This document shows, piece by piece, positions 30,192-40,159 of a DNA stretch of 64,000 nucleotides. The notes under the pieces were generated by a model that worked only from the letters and a program-made list of their open reading frames with translations, was not told the DNA's origin and did no database searches. The DNA comes from Bartonella kosoyi (GTDB taxonomy: Bacteria; Pseudomonadota; Alphaproteobacteria; Rhizobiales; Rhizobiaceae). The stretch covers positions 1,116,001 to 1,180,000 of the forward strand of contig NZ_CP031843.2 of the NCBI RefSeq assembly GCF_003606325.2. Reading direction: 5' to 3'. The position numbers and the translations under genes are program-made. The stretch's first letter is position 1, and every line of letters begins with the position of its first letter.

Positions 30192-31034
30192 TCAATTTAA
30201 TAAACCAATTTCACGCATTTTCATCAAAATTGTGTGGTTAATTTTTCCCGTGACAGGAAGATCAAACATTTTTTGAAATTGTTTTAAGGCTTCTATCATC
30301 TTTTGATCTTCTATTCCTGTGACAAGAACTTCCTCATGACCAAAATTACGTAAAGCTTTTTGTACCTGTAAAATATCTTCAACAGAAGGATCTAAAATAG
30401 CTTCTTTCGAATTTGTTATATTTTTTGTTGTTGTATTCTTTGCCATTTCTATTTCGCTCTGTTTAATTAATATCGCAATTTCATCTGTTGTGGGATTAGA
30501 TAAAACGTTTTTTTGCTTTTTGGGGGGAGCTTGTTGTTTCCATAAAGCGATAGCACGACGCGTTTTAGGTCCATCCAGTCCATCTAAAGGTCCATCATAA
30601 AGTCCTAATTCTGCGAGTTCTTTTTGTTTTTCCAGCATGCTTGCTGATTGAGGGGGGAAAGGTGAATCTGTGCGGTGATGATTTGGAGAATGGAGTGAAG
30701 TTACACGAGAGAGTTCTTGTGATTTTGCTTCTTTTTCGGATAAATTAGAGTTTTTTCCTATACTTTGAGCAGAAAAAAACGTCATTTGAGTTAAAATATT
30801 TTGATGGACCGTCATTTGTGAAAATAAAGCATTAAATGAAACAAATAAAAAACTGATGATAAAAAGAAGAGATCCAACAAAAAATAAAATATTTTTTCGT
30901 GTATAAAAATAAAGAGTTTTTGCACTCCAAAAAATAAAATAAAAAATTATCAGAAGAAGAGTGATAAAAATACTATTATTGTATTTACGCTGTTTTACAG
31001 TTTTTTTTCGGGACGTCTTTCGCTTTGTTGCCAT
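30192..31034 (-). CDS. Peptidoglycan-binding-domain membrane protein
   Basis: A 280-residue protein with a basic N-terminus (KRKTSRKKTVKQRKYNN), two closely spaced membrane segments (SIFITLLLIIFYFIFWSAKT and ILFFVGSLLFIISFLFVSF) and a long linker. Two C-terminal peptidoglycan-binding type 1 repeats follow: ELGLYDGPLDGLDGPKTRRA in the first, and VQKALRNFGHEEVLVTGIED plus FQKMFDLPVTGKINHTILM in the second. It has no visible catalytic domain. It probably sits in the inner membrane and binds cell wall in the periplasm. Rhizobia have a similar stand-alone protein of unknown role. Confidence 0.75.
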   Translation of the reverse strand: MATKRKTSRKKTVKQRKYNNSIFITLLLIIFYFIFWSAKTLYFYTRKNILFFVGSLLFIISFLFVSFNALFSQMTVHQNILTQMTFFSAQSIGKNSNLSEKEAKSQELSRVTSLHSPNHHRTDSPFPPQSASMLEKQKELAELGLYDGPLDGLDGPKTRRAIALWKQQAPPKKQKNVLSNPTTDEIAILIKQSEIEMAKNTTTKNITNSKEAILDPSVEDILQVQKALRNFGHEEVLVTGIEDQKMIEALKQFQKMFDLPVTGKINHTILMKMREIGLLN

Positions 31035-32123
31035 TATTTTTGATTTTCAGTTTCGTTTATTTTCCACAAAGGACGAATGTAAATTATTTCTTATTTCAAG
31101 CTAGAAAGAAGCGCATTGATATGATTGCTTTTTCCTTTCAAATTCCTAAAATAAACAGTTTCATTATATCCATTTATAAGTTGATAAATCGACAAGAGCT
31201 CTTATCAACTTCTATTAATTTCATAGTTTACAAATCTTTAATATATCAAAGAAAACATCAAATAATTAACACTCAAGATTATCTTGGTTTTTTCAAAGGA
31301 TCATTATCACATCTAATCATCTAAACAATCATGCCACGTTATTCTCCATTTTTGGCGCATATGTTTGCCTAATATTAAAAATCGAGTTGAGAATAGCTTC
31401 CAATAACGATAGAATGACGATAGTCATTATTCTTCTTTATAATTTACATGGAGAGGGTTACTTATCCGTAAACGGTTTGGTAAGAGCAATTCTCGCTTAA
31501 TGGTATTATATTTGGGCATAAATTTCTTCTATTCATATCCAATAATTTTCATAAGTATCAATTAAATTGATATTTACAATGTTATAGAAAAAATCTCGAT
31601 TTGAGATGGAATCATAAGGAATGCATTTTTTTAACATTCTTATTGACATGTTGATCATTTTCATAACGTGCCAGTAAAAATTTTATAGACAATATAAAAT
31701 ATTATATCGACACGCGAGTTAGATTAACAGAGTTTTATTCTTCTTTAGCCTTTTCAACTAAGCTTAAAATGATGGATGATTATTTAAAATAAGTATATAC
31801 ACAGTATGGAAAAGAAATTAGATCATGTTTTTAATTCTTATCTTATTGCTACACTTTCTCGTGGAATAAAAGGCTACAAATGTGAAGCGTATACTTCTCC
31901 ATTGTGAATGATTACGTCTCTTATTTTTTGTATAATTTTGATATTAATTATTTATCGAATAAATAATGTTTTCCATTTTATACAGCGACATCGTATCATA
32001 TTTATAAAAAAGCTAATGATATAGGTCCAATAAATGAATACCTCATTTTATAAATTTTTTATAAAGAAGCAGTGTGTAAAATCCCCTTTTATTGCCTTTA
32101 CCACTACGGTACATTAATTGCTC
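31035..32123. other. Intergenic region, about 1.1 kb
   Basis: AT-rich DNA. A plus-strand frame at 31025-31324 overlaps the neighbouring gene start and looks like chance. No repeat copy, RNA gene or family remnant is recognised. It must hold the promoters for both flanking genes, which are divergent. Confidence 0.4.
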
Positions 32124-32498
32124 ATGATACGTTTTTTAATTAAATTATCATTTTTTTTGTTTTTTGTTTTTGTCATTATTTCATTTTTTGTAGCAAATCC
32201 AAGCAGTAATCATTCTTCTAACTCAAAAAATAATGAGACAACAACAAGCGATGTGATTATTGCTTTTAAGGAAGCTTTAAATGACTTAGGAACATTTTGT
32301 GACCGTAATAAAGAAACTTGTAAAGTAGGAAGGTCCGTTTTAAGTTTACTTGGCGAACGCGCATATTACGGTGCAAGAGCTGTTTATGAATATTTAGGAC
32401 ACATATTAGGGCACAAAAATAATGTAGAGGTTTCTCCTAATGCTTCTCATAAAATGGAAATAAAAAAATTCTCACAAAATCATAAAATGTTATCTTAA
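32124..32498 (+). CDS. DUF5330-like small membrane-anchored protein
   Basis: A 124-residue protein starting MIRFLIKLSFFLFFVFVIIS, a single N-terminal membrane segment or uncleaved signal. A Ser/Asn/Thr-rich linker leads into a conserved-looking segment (DVIIAFKEALNDLGTFCDRN then KETCKVGRSVLSLLGERAYY) with two cysteines. I believe this corresponds to the rhizobial DUF5330 family, whose function is unknown. The ATG at 32124 is preferred over a TTG two codons upstream. It precedes sufE by 106 bp. Confidence 0.6.
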   Translation: MIRFLIKLSFFLFFVFVIISFFVANPSSNHSSNSKNNETTTSDVIIAFKEALNDLGTFCDRNKETCKVGRSVLSLLGERAYYGARAVYEYLGHILGHKNNVEVSPNASHKMEIKKFSQNHKMLS

Positions 32499-32604
32499 AA
32501 TAAGAATTTTTAACGTTCTTCATATTCGTTATGTTAGGAAGATAAATATTTATCTCCCCATAATATATTCAACATGATGATTAAAAGGAAACAGGACTAA
32601 GATT

Positions 32605-33015
32605 ATGGCGGAAACAATCGACAATATTATAGAAAACTTTTCGCTTTTGGATAGTTGGGAAGATCGTTATCGTTATGTCATTGAGCTTGGCCATGAATTA
32701 CCACCTTTTCCAGAAAGTGCTCGAAACGATGCCCACAAAGTTCCTGGTTGTGTTAGCCAAGTGTGGCTTTTATCGTCACGTAATAATTCAGAAGATCCAA
32801 TATTAACGTTTCAAGGTGATTCCGATGCCCATATTGTGCGTGGACTCATTTATATTCTTCTTGCTTTCTATTCAGGTAAAAAAGCTTCTGAAATTCGTAA
32901 CTCTGATGCTCAAGAGCTCTTTGAAAAACTTGGTTTAAATGAAAATCTTACACCACAACGATCCAATGGTTTAAAATCAATGATTAAACGAATCCGTAAC
33001 GAAAGCTCTATATAA
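32605..33015 (+). CDS. sufE: SufE family cysteine desulfuration protein
   Basis: A 136-residue protein that accepts sulfane sulfur from SufS and passes it to the SufBCD scaffold for Fe-S cluster assembly. The sulfur-accepting cysteine is in the motif HKVPGCVSQVWL. N-terminal NFSLLDSWEDRYRYVIELG and the middle GDSDAHIVRGLIYILLAFYS are also family signatures. Length is normal. The suf operon itself is not in this window. Confidence 0.94.
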   Translation: MAETIDNIIENFSLLDSWEDRYRYVIELGHELPPFPESARNDAHKVPGCVSQVWLLSSRNNSEDPILTFQGDSDAHIVRGLIYILLAFYSGKKASEIRNSDAQELFEKLGLNENLTPQRSNGLKSMIKRIRNESSI

Positions 33016-33118
33016 TTCCCTTTCTAAAAACCATCATGCACACAAAAATTTCACAAAAAATACGCACTCTAAAAAGCAACTTTATATATATTAGGAACTA
33101 CTTTTTCGCAAAATATGA

Positions 33119-33556
33119 CTATTTAGCTTTTTTCCGTTTACTTTTGCGTCCAAGCCCCATTTCCTTGGCTAAAGCTGATCGTGTTTTTGCATAATTAGGC
33201 GCCACCATAGGATAAGAGCTGTCTAACTGCCATTTTTCACGATATTCCTCTGGTAACATTCCATAATGTGTCATGAGATGACGCTTGAGAGATTTAAATT
33301 TTTTTCCATCTTCAAGGCAAATGAGATAATCAGGAAATACCGAACGCTTTGGATTAACGGCAGGCCTTTGTTTTTCAGCTTCGACTTCCGTTAATTCTAA
33401 GTTTCCTGCTTTACGAAAAGCAGCATGGACATCAGCAATCAAACTTGGCACTTCAGTCGGTCGAATAGAATTATTACTCACGTAGGCAGCAACAATATCA
33501 GCAACCAATGTAATAACTAAATTGCTTTCAGTCTCTAAGACTGCACGATGTTCCAT
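33119..33556 (-). CDS. mucR: MucR/Ros family zinc-finger transcriptional regulator
   Basis: A 145-residue DNA-binding protein. The unusual prokaryotic zinc finger is in CLEDGKKFKSLKRHLMTHYG, with the Cys, Asp and two His ligands of Ros-type fingers. The N-terminal helical part (LVITLVADIVAAYVSNNSIR) mediates oligomerisation in relatives. In Brucella and Sinorhizobium MucR binds AT-rich DNA, silences many genes including its own, and is needed for host interaction. The AT-rich 850-bp region upstream is a plausible autoregulatory target. The C-terminus is basic (GRKSKRKKAK). Confidence 0.92.
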   Translation of the reverse strand: MEHRAVLETESNLVITLVADIVAAYVSNNSIRPTEVPSLIADVHAAFRKAGNLELTEVEAEKQRPAVNPKRSVFPDYLICLEDGKKFKSLKRHLMTHYGMLPEEYREKWQLDSSYPMVAPNYAKTRSALAKEMGLGRKSKRKKAK

Positions 33557-34409
33557 TCTTGTTTCCTTTAATTCAAAATCGAGTAATCCAAAATCGAGAT
33601 ATAGTGCATATACTCATAATATAAAGATCTGATGCACATAAGTTTCATATTGTACAAAAATCTTTTTTGTCAATTCAATTATTTTATAAAATTGCCAAAA
33701 CACAAAAAAATCAAATAAATACCTCTTTTTTGTCATAATATATAATAAGAAAAACGAAATTCTTACATATTAAAATACAGTTTTATTCTATAACATATCA
33801 TACATATATACGATATATCACAAATATAAAAAAAATATAAGATAAAATTTATTTATTTTTTTTGAGAACGTAAAAATAAAATTACGTATTATAAAAATAC
33901 AAGACATAAAACATTATTTTTATTTTAAATAATTAATAATTTATTAAATATTTTTTTATAAAATTTAAATTTATTTTTATGATTTTTATTTATTAAAACT
34001 AACAAATAGAAACGAACTATATTATAAATATGACAAAATATCACCATTTATAATATAAAACTATACATTAAAACGATATAGAATACTTTTTTATTTTTTA
34101 TAATATAATATCAAAAATTTATATATATTCATCCTTTCTATAAAATTATACATTTATACTGTATCAAAAAAAATCAATTCTTTCTCTTATAACTTAATTG
34201 TCTTATCCGTCACTTTCATTATAAAAGTGGTATTCTATCCTCACAAAACAATAGCTATGATAGCTAATAAAGAGAAGGATATTAATTGTAAAAATGATCA
34301 CGAGGCTATTTTGGCAAGTGTGTAGAAATTATATTCTTATACTTGCATCAATAACTTCGATTTCAACATATAAACGAAGCAATTAAAATATTTTAATATA
34401 GGATTATGT
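33557..34409. other. Very AT-rich spacer upstream of mucR, 853 bp
   Basis: There is no gene, repeat copy or RNA gene that I can recognise. It contains long A/T tracts throughout and separates the divergent mucR and protease II genes. Such DNA is the type bound by MucR-like nucleoid-associated repressors; that link is inference. Confidence 0.45.
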
Positions 34410-36503
34410 ATGACCCGCACTTTTACAATTCCTCCCAAAGCATCTAGAATCACTCATAAGGAAATATATCACGGTATTTTTCGTGATGATCCCTATCATT
34501 GGCTACGCGCATCTAACTGGAAAAATGTTTTTAAAAATCCTAACTGTCTTGATTCCAATATTCGACATCATCTCGAAAAAGAAAATGCTTATCAAGCGGC
34601 TCAGATGGCTGATACAAAGCCATTAAGAGATTTGCTTTTTACCGAAATGAAAAGCAGGATCCAAGAGAATGATAGTTCCGTTCCTATAAAAAATGGACCT
34701 TTTGCTTACGGATTTTCTTATGTTACCGGAGGGCAACAACCACATTATTTTCGGACACCAAGGAATGGTGGAGAAAAATATGTTTATCTTAATGGAGATC
34801 TTTTGGCTGAAGGTAAAGAATATTTCAATTTTGGTTCAGTTCAAGAATCTCCAGATCATAGATATGTTGTATGGACTTATGACGATAAAGGATCGGAATT
34901 CTATACAGCTAAAATTCGTAATTTAGAAACATTATCTGATTTTACGGACGCTATAATTGACACATCCGGACAAATTGTGTGGGATGCTCAATCTGAAGGT
35001 TTTTTCTATACAAAGTTGGATGAGAACCACCGACCTTCAGAGCTCTATTATCATCGCTTAGACACAGATCAATCACAAGATAAACTTATTTTTCGTGAAG
35101 ATAATCCAGGTTTTTTCTTAAATGTAAGCGGTTCTAAGCTTCATGATGTTATTTATATTAATATTCATGATCATGAAACCTCAGAGATTTGGTTAATTCC
35201 TGCCAAAGCGCCTCTTAGCGTTCCTCAATGTGTGCGAAAACGGCAAAAAGGTGTTGAATATTCACTTACAGAAGGTGGTGATGTCTTTTATATTCTTACT
35301 AATTTAGATAATGCAAAGGATTTTAAAATGATGGTTGCGCCGTATGAAGCGCCGCAATCAGAAAATTGGTCAGAGCTTGTATCTCATCAGCTTGGATGTT
35401 TAATCCTATCCCATGATGCGTATCAAGACTTTCTTATTTGGCTCGAACGCTTTGAAGGACTTCCTCGTATAAAAATTATGGAGCGTACAACGAAACAAAT
35501 TCATTCCATTGCTTTTGATGAAGAGGTTTATTCTTTAGGTTTGCAAGGTGCAGCGGAATATAATAGTCAATCCATACGCTTTTCTTATTCATCGATGACA
35601 ACGCCTGATCAAGTATTTGATTATGAGGTGAGAAGTCGCAAACGAATATTGTTAAAGACGCAAATAATTCCCTCTGGCCATAATAAAGATGAATATATAA
35701 CGCGACGTATTATGGCCACCGCAGAGGATGGTGAAAAAATTCCCATCTCACTTTTTTATCATAAAACGACACCTCTTAATGGTTGTGCACCTTGTTTGCT
35801 TTACGGTTATGGTGCTTATGGGATTTCTATTCCTGCCAGTTTCAATAGTAATGTCCTCTCTCTCGTAAACAGAGGTTTTATTTATGCTATTGCCCATATT
35901 CGTGGAGGCAAAGAAAAAGGGGTTGAATGGTATGAGAAAGGAAAGCATCTCTTTAAATATAACACATTTACCGATTTTATTGCTTGTGGGCGCTATCTTG
36001 TAAACAATAAATTCACAGCCCATGATCGGTTGATTGCGCATGGTGGTTCGGCAGGAGGAATGTTGATGGGGGCGATTGCCAATATAGCGCCACAGGATTT
36101 TGCTGGGATTATAGCCAATGTACCTTTTGTTGATGTTTTAACAACGATGCTCGATGCTTCCTTACCTCTAACGCCCCCCGAATGGCCCGAATGGGGAAAT
36201 CCTCTTGAATCACAAGAAGATTATAATCTTATAGCTTCTTATTCTCCCTATGATAACGTCAAAGCGCAAAAATATCCGCCTATGCTTGTGATCGCAGGAT
36301 TAACAGACCCTCGTGTAACTTATTGGGAACCTACAAAATGGGTAGCAAAATTGCGTGAGTTAAAAACAGATGATAATGCAATTTTATTGCGTATTAACAT
36401 GGATTCAGGGCACGCTGGTGCAGCTGGACGTTTTTCAAAGTTAGAAGAAGTTGCTTATATCTATGCATATATTCTAAAGATAGCAGGAAAAGACCGTTGC
36501 TAA
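34410..36503 (+). CDS. ptrB: Oligopeptidase B (protease II), S9 family
   Basis: A 697-residue cytosolic serine peptidase of the prolyl-oligopeptidase family that cleaves small peptides after basic residues. An N-terminal beta-propeller (about 70-400) is followed by an alpha/beta-hydrolase domain. The catalytic serine is in AHGGSAGGMLMGA, the Asp in AGLTDPRVTYWEPTKW and the His in MDSGHAGAAGR. FAYIAIAHIRGG-type sequence is present as FIYAIAHIRGGKEKG. Length agrees with oligopeptidase B. Converges on sodB, with a long hairpin between them. Confidence 0.93.
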   Translation: MTRTFTIPPKASRITHKEIYHGIFRDDPYHWLRASNWKNVFKNPNCLDSNIRHHLEKENAYQAAQMADTKPLRDLLFTEMKSRIQENDSSVPIKNGPFAYGFSYVTGGQQPHYFRTPRNGGEKYVYLNGDLLAEGKEYFNFGSVQESPDHRYVVWTYDDKGSEFYTAKIRNLETLSDFTDAIIDTSGQIVWDAQSEGFFYTKLDENHRPSELYYHRLDTDQSQDKLIFREDNPGFFLNVSGSKLHDVIYINIHDHETSEIWLIPAKAPLSVPQCVRKRQKGVEYSLTEGGDVFYILTNLDNAKDFKMMVAPYEAPQSENWSELVSHQLGCLILSHDAYQDFLIWLERFEGLPRIKIMERTTKQIHSIAFDEEVYSLGLQGAAEYNSQSIRFSYSSMTTPDQVFDYEVRSRKRILLKTQIIPSGHNKDEYITRRIMATAEDGEKIPISLFYHKTTPLNGCAPCLLYGYGAYGISIPASFNSNVLSLVNRGFIYAIAHIRGGKEKGVEWYEKGKHLFKYNTFTDFIACGRYLVNNKFTAHDRLIAHGGSAGGMLMGAIANIAPQDFAGIIANVPFVDVLTTMLDASLPLTPPEWPEWGNPLESQEDYNLIASYSPYDNVKAQKYPPMLVIAGLTDPRVTYWEPTKWVAKLRELKTDDNAILLRINMDSGHAGAAGRFSKLEEVAYIYAYILKIAGKDRC

Positions 36504-36521
36504 TTTATAATGTTTGTTTGT

Positions 36522-36554
36522 CAGTCCCTATAATTTATAAGATTATAGGGACTG
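36522..36554. terminator. Bidirectional terminator hairpin between ptrB and sodB
   Basis: CAGTCCCTATAAT pairs perfectly with ATTATAGGGACTG over 13 base pairs with a seven-base loop. It lies 18 bases after the ptrB stop and 29 bases before the sodB stop. The T-runs are weak, but the position between converging genes supports a terminator or 3'-end stabiliser for both. Confidence 0.7.
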
Positions 36555-36582
36555 ATAGGCACTAAGAAATTATCGAGACAAC

Positions 36583-37185
36583 TTACAATCCACAATCTTC
36601 ATAAAGTTTGAGAACATAATCCCAATTAATCAAATGATCGACAAAAGCTTCGAGATATTTCGGACGAGCATTGCGGTAGTCAATATAATAAGAATGTTCC
36701 CACACATCCACACCTAGAATAGGCTGAGCATCATGAACCAAAGGATTTTCACCATTTGGCGTTTTCATAATTTCAAGCTTACCATCTTTAACAGTAACCC
36801 ATGCCCATCCGGAGCCGAATTGGGCACTAGCAGTATCAATAAAATCAGTACGGAATTTGTCATAACCACCTAGATCAGCTTCAATAGCTTTTGCTAGTTT
36901 TTCAGGCATCTTTTGACCACCACCATCTTTTTTCATCCAATTCCAAAAATGGTTATGATTGTAATATTGCGCTGCATTATTAAACAAACCAACATGTTTT
37001 CCAAAACTTTTTTTCACAATTTCTTCAAGGCTTTCATTTTCCAAGCCTGCGTCTTTTATAAGGTTGTTGGTATTGGTAAGATAAGCGAGATGATGCTTAT
37101 CATGATGATATTCAAGTGTTTCGCGTGACATATAGGGCGCAAGAGCATCGTAATCATAAGGCAATGCAGCCAATTCAAAAGCCAT
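36583..37185 (-). CDS. sodB: Superoxide dismutase, iron type
   Basis: A 200-residue cytosolic enzyme. Metal ligands are seen in YHHDKHHLAYL (first His), NHNHFWNWM (second His) and DVWEHSYYIDYRNARPKY (Asp and third His). The outer-sphere Gln in NNAAQYYNHN is placed as in iron-dependent enzymes, which is why I call sodB rather than sodA. Length is normal. It protects cytosolic Fe-S enzymes from superoxide. Confidence 0.93.
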   Translation of the reverse strand: MAFELAALPYDYDALAPYMSRETLEYHHDKHHLAYLTNTNNLIKDAGLENESLEEIVKKSFGKHVGLFNNAAQYYNHNHFWNWMKKDGGGQKMPEKLAKAIEADLGGYDKFRTDFIDTASAQFGSGWAWVTVKDGKLEIMKTPNGENPLVHDAQPILGVDVWEHSYYIDYRNARPKYLEAFVDHLINWDYVLKLYEDCGL

Positions 37186-38057
37186 TTAAAAATCTCCTCG
37201 ATTCTAATTGTTAAGCTTACTTTAAAAGCCTAATTTGCCATTTGCAGCACCTAAAAGCAAATATTGAATGCTTATTATATGTTAATTAATTTTAATGTCT
37301 CTCTCTTTGAAAAGGAGCGTTTAGGAAATATATGCTAACCAATCAAAAGGGACACGGGTCTATATAAATAGCGCCTTCTGAAAAATTTTTACATCTACGA
37401 ATGGATAAAAATAGCATGATTTTTTGAATAAAAAGTAAAGGGGAAAAAGCTATCATTCTTTGTTTTTATACCTAAAAATATTTTTAATTTTTTGCAAAAT
37501 TTTTTTCAACTTACTGGTGTGCAAGGGTGTTTACAACAGAATATTAAGTCATCTTTTTAAGAGACATTGTTCAATACGCTTTATTTCATTTCGTAGCGCT
37601 ATCCCTGAACAATATGACATATAAAAACGTTATAACATATAAAATGAGTGGACATGACCATCTTTATGCTTAATGAAAGAGCACAGCGGTTATTATCTAC
37701 TTTGCCAGCCCTCAATGTGGTGACAACTTTTGTTTTAATTGAGCAAGATGAGATTTGAATATATCAGGGAAAGTAAAGCATATGCTAATTTATTTAAAGA
37801 CACGAGTTAAACGATAAGGTTTTCATTTTTTATTTCGAGGAAATTAATAAAAGAGCAAAATAATTGATGGATAAATGGTTGTGACTTGTGTTAGAAGGAA
37901 AACTGTATATTATTTTCGCTGCGAATTTGTATCGTTGCAGTATCGTATAAGGTGTAGAGACTTTATGATAAAAAAGTAAAGTCTTTGATTTTCAGATATT
38001 GCGTCCAATCACAGGAATCGCTATAAGGTGCAAAAGTAATTATAAAGCGTGTTTTTT
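37186..38057. other. Spacer between sodB and tRNA-Gln, 872 bp
   Basis: The left end should contain the sodB promoter. 37570-37770 resembles part of the dispersed repeat. Nothing else is recognised. Confidence 0.45.
37570..37770 (+). repeat. Dispersed repeat, copy 8 (partial, degenerate)
   Basis: CATCTTTATGCTTAATGAAAG and GCCAGCCCTCAATGTGGTGAC align with the CATCTTTACGCTTGTAAAG and TCAGCCCTCAATGATGCGAC blocks of copy 2 at similar spacing. ATTTCATTTCGTAGCGC may be the left end. The TTGATTGATTCAA block and right end are not preserved. Confidence 0.45.
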
Positions 38058-38132
38058 TGGGGTATAGCCAAGCGGTAAGGCACCGGTTTTTGGTACCGGC
38101 ATTCCCTGGTTCGAATCCAGGTACCCCAGCCA
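38058..38132 (+). tRNA. tRNA-Gln (anticodon UUG)
   Basis: A 75-base cloverleaf with encoded CCA. The acceptor stem TGGGGTA pairs with TACCCCA, the D arm is GCC...GGC, and the anticodon stem CCGGT/ACCGG encloses loop TTTTGGT with anticodon TTG. The T arm is CCTGG-TTCGAAT-CCAGG. It lies directly beside the acyltransferase/exporter/bacteriocin-like region, so it may have been an integration site, but I found no second copy of its 3' end. Confidence 0.97.
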
Positions 38133-38378
38133 TTCTTTAATGAAATTAGCCAAGTAAAAGTTTTTAGGAAGCCTTGAGTGGATTAAATCTTTTGACGATT
38201 TGTTGCTATTGATATTAATCCGGTAAGCTGAGAAATATCCGTTTTTAGCGTGTTAGCTCTCAATCAATACGCTAAGATTCTCTTTTACGATAATGATTTC
38301 CAACGCGCTCTTTTAAAAGATTCTTTTCTATTAAGAGAGTGGGTTTAAATGATTGAGGCGCACTTAAGTAGATAAAAG

Positions 38379-38834
38379 CTATTTGGATGGGGTATAGGAA
38401 CACCAGCGAGCAATTTTTCGTATTCCGCCATCTTCATTACGTCGTACAGCATAAAAATAACGCTGATCAGGAAATATATTTCGTTGCATATCGCGGACAA
38501 TATGTGCAGTATGGCCATAAGGTGCTACATAATCAATAAACCATACGTATTTTCCAGTCTGCCAGTCAGCATTGGGCAAAAGCTCTCCCGTTTCAAGCAT
38601 GGATTGATGATTTTTTTCATCTAAAAAAGCCCAAGTGATAAAGGCGCAAAATTCTCCATGCTCATTTTTATAGAGCTTGTATTGTCCAATCCGTAAAGCC
38701 GGTCCTAAGTTTCGTTCAATATCCCAGATTCGCCAACGGCGGTGTAGGGGAGATTGAAGCATTAGAACGACCATAGCTCCTAAAGCCATTATTGGGTTTA
38801 TGAGTGAGGGTGATGGAGTTTCATTGATAGACAT
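38379..38834 (-). CDS. HlyC/RtxC-type toxin-activating lysine acyltransferase
   Basis: A 151-residue protein of the family that moves fatty acyl groups from acyl carrier protein to internal lysines of secreted toxins. Family motifs are ALGAMVVLMLQSPLHRRW with the catalytic-type His at 31, GQYKLYKNEHGEFCAFITWA, the WFIDYVAPYGH segment with Asp101 (the His-Asp spacing of 70 matches HlyC), and FPDQRYFYAVRRN. Both catalytic residues are kept, so it appears functional. It is the last gene of the minus-strand ABC transporter-HlyD-HlyC operon; its start overlaps the hlyD stop. No large RTX protoxin is nearby, which points to a different substrate. Confidence 0.87.
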   Translation of the reverse strand: MSINETPSPSLINPIMALGAMVVLMLQSPLHRRWRIWDIERNLGPALRIGQYKLYKNEHGEFCAFITWAFLDEKNHQSMLETGELLPNADWQTGKYVWFIDYVAPYGHTAHIVRDMQRNIFPDQRYFYAVRRNEDGGIRKIARWCSYTPSK

Positions 38835-40159
38835 TATCTTTCCTTTAAAGATTGTTCTAAAATTTTTGTAATAGGTTCAAAGAAATAAGAAATGAGACGC
38901 CGTTTTGAAGTAATGACATCAGCTGTTACGGTCATGCCAGGGATAAATTTAAGCTCTTGGTGAATAAAAGTGATGTGATCTTGGTCGATTTTGATTAAAA
39001 CAGCATAAGCACCATTAATTTCTTGCTGATGGCGCGCTGTTGTACCTACATTCATAACGGTACCGTAGATAACGCCGTAGCGTTCAGGTGGAAAGGCAGA
39101 AAATTTTACGTAAGCACGTTGGCCTTTTTCTAAACAACCAATATCTCGATTATCAAAAAACGCTTCAACAATGAGTCCCCCTGAACCAGGGACAATACGC
39201 ATCAGAGTTCTACCCGCTTCTACAAAGCCACCCAAAGTGTGGATACTTAAATCATCAATGCGTCCATCAACAGGTGCATAAAGTGATAAGTGATCAAGAC
39301 GATATTGGCTGCTGTCAAGTTTGGCTTTTAAGCCTTGTAAAGAGAGTTCTGTTTCACGAGAAAGCTGCTGATAGCGGGCGATTTCATCAGAAATAAGGCT
39401 TTGTCTTTGTTGGTGGAGTGCTTCTATTTCAGCGGTATTTTCTTCCAAGCGTCTTTTATTGGCTAAAATTTCATGTTCTACATTTTTAAAATCATGGAGA
39501 CGTTCTAAATAAAGAGAGTTACTGATGACTTTTGTTTTCATCAGACTCTTGGCAGCTTTGAGTTTTTCTTGGCTTAATTGTTGATCATCTTGTAATTTGT
39601 CCAATTGTGCGTATTGGACAGCACCGCTGCGTGTAACACGGTCAGCCTGAGCTTTCAGTGTTTTGACTTTATCTTGGAGCGATTGAAGAGTCGCGTGGAT
39701 GAGTTTTTCCCCTTTCAGCCTTGCTGTATTGCTGCTAGAGGCAGGAATTTGCAAATAAGAAAGCCCTTTGGTTACAAAATCCGTATCCAAAGGATCTCGT
39801 TCACTCAAGGCAGCTAAGATAGCGGTGGCAATTTGCGCTTGAAGGGTCTGTTGAGCAATATCGGCTTGAACGCGTGCGCGTTCATTTAAGGCTTCACGGG
39901 GATCTAATTGAATAAGGAGATCACCTTGATGAACAAATTGCCCTTCTTTTACAAGAATTTTTTCAATGCGTCCTGTATTTTGCGCTTGGACGAGTTGAAC
40001 ATAGGAGGTGGGAATAACCGCCCCTTGTCCCCGTGCAACAATCTCTGTTTTTGAGATAAAACTACCAATGACAATAAAGAGGAATAAGGCGACAAAAACA
40101 GCAACCACCATATGAAGGGTTGGCGATAAAGGGCGCAAATGAGGAGCTTTATCTACCAT
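38834..40159 (-). CDS. HlyD-family type I secretion membrane-fusion protein
   Basis: A 441-residue periplasmic adaptor anchored by one N-terminal helix (MVVAVFVALFLFIVIGSFIS). It has a biotinyl-lipoyl-like half (GRIEKILVKEGQFVHQGDLL and QLDPREA), a long coiled-coil hairpin (about 100-280), the second lipoyl half (LYAPVDGRIDDLSIHTLGGF) and the C-terminal beta-barrel (GMTVTADVITSKRRLISYFF). The C-terminal end (FEPITKILEQSLKER) is typical of HlyD. It links the inner-membrane ABC protein to a TolC-type channel, which is encoded elsewhere. It overlaps the ABC gene by 11 bases and touches the acyltransferase start. Confidence 0.92.
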   Translation of the reverse strand: MVDKAPHLRPLSPTLHMVVAVFVALFLFIVIGSFISKTEIVARGQGAVIPTSYVQLVQAQNTGRIEKILVKEGQFVHQGDLLIQLDPREALNERARVQADIAQQTLQAQIATAILAALSERDPLDTDFVTKGLSYLQIPASSSNTARLKGEKLIHATLQSLQDKVKTLKAQADRVTRSGAVQYAQLDKLQDDQQLSQEKLKAAKSLMKTKVISNSLYLERLHDFKNVEHEILANKRRLEENTAEIEALHQQRQSLISDEIARYQQLSRETELSLQGLKAKLDSSQYRLDHLSLYAPVDGRIDDLSIHTLGGFVEAGRTLMRIVPGSGGLIVEAFFDNRDIGCLEKGQRAYVKFSAFPPERYGVIYGTVMNVGTTARHQQEINGAYAVLIKIDQDHITFIHQELKFIPGMTVTADVITSKRRLISYFFEPITKILEQSLKER

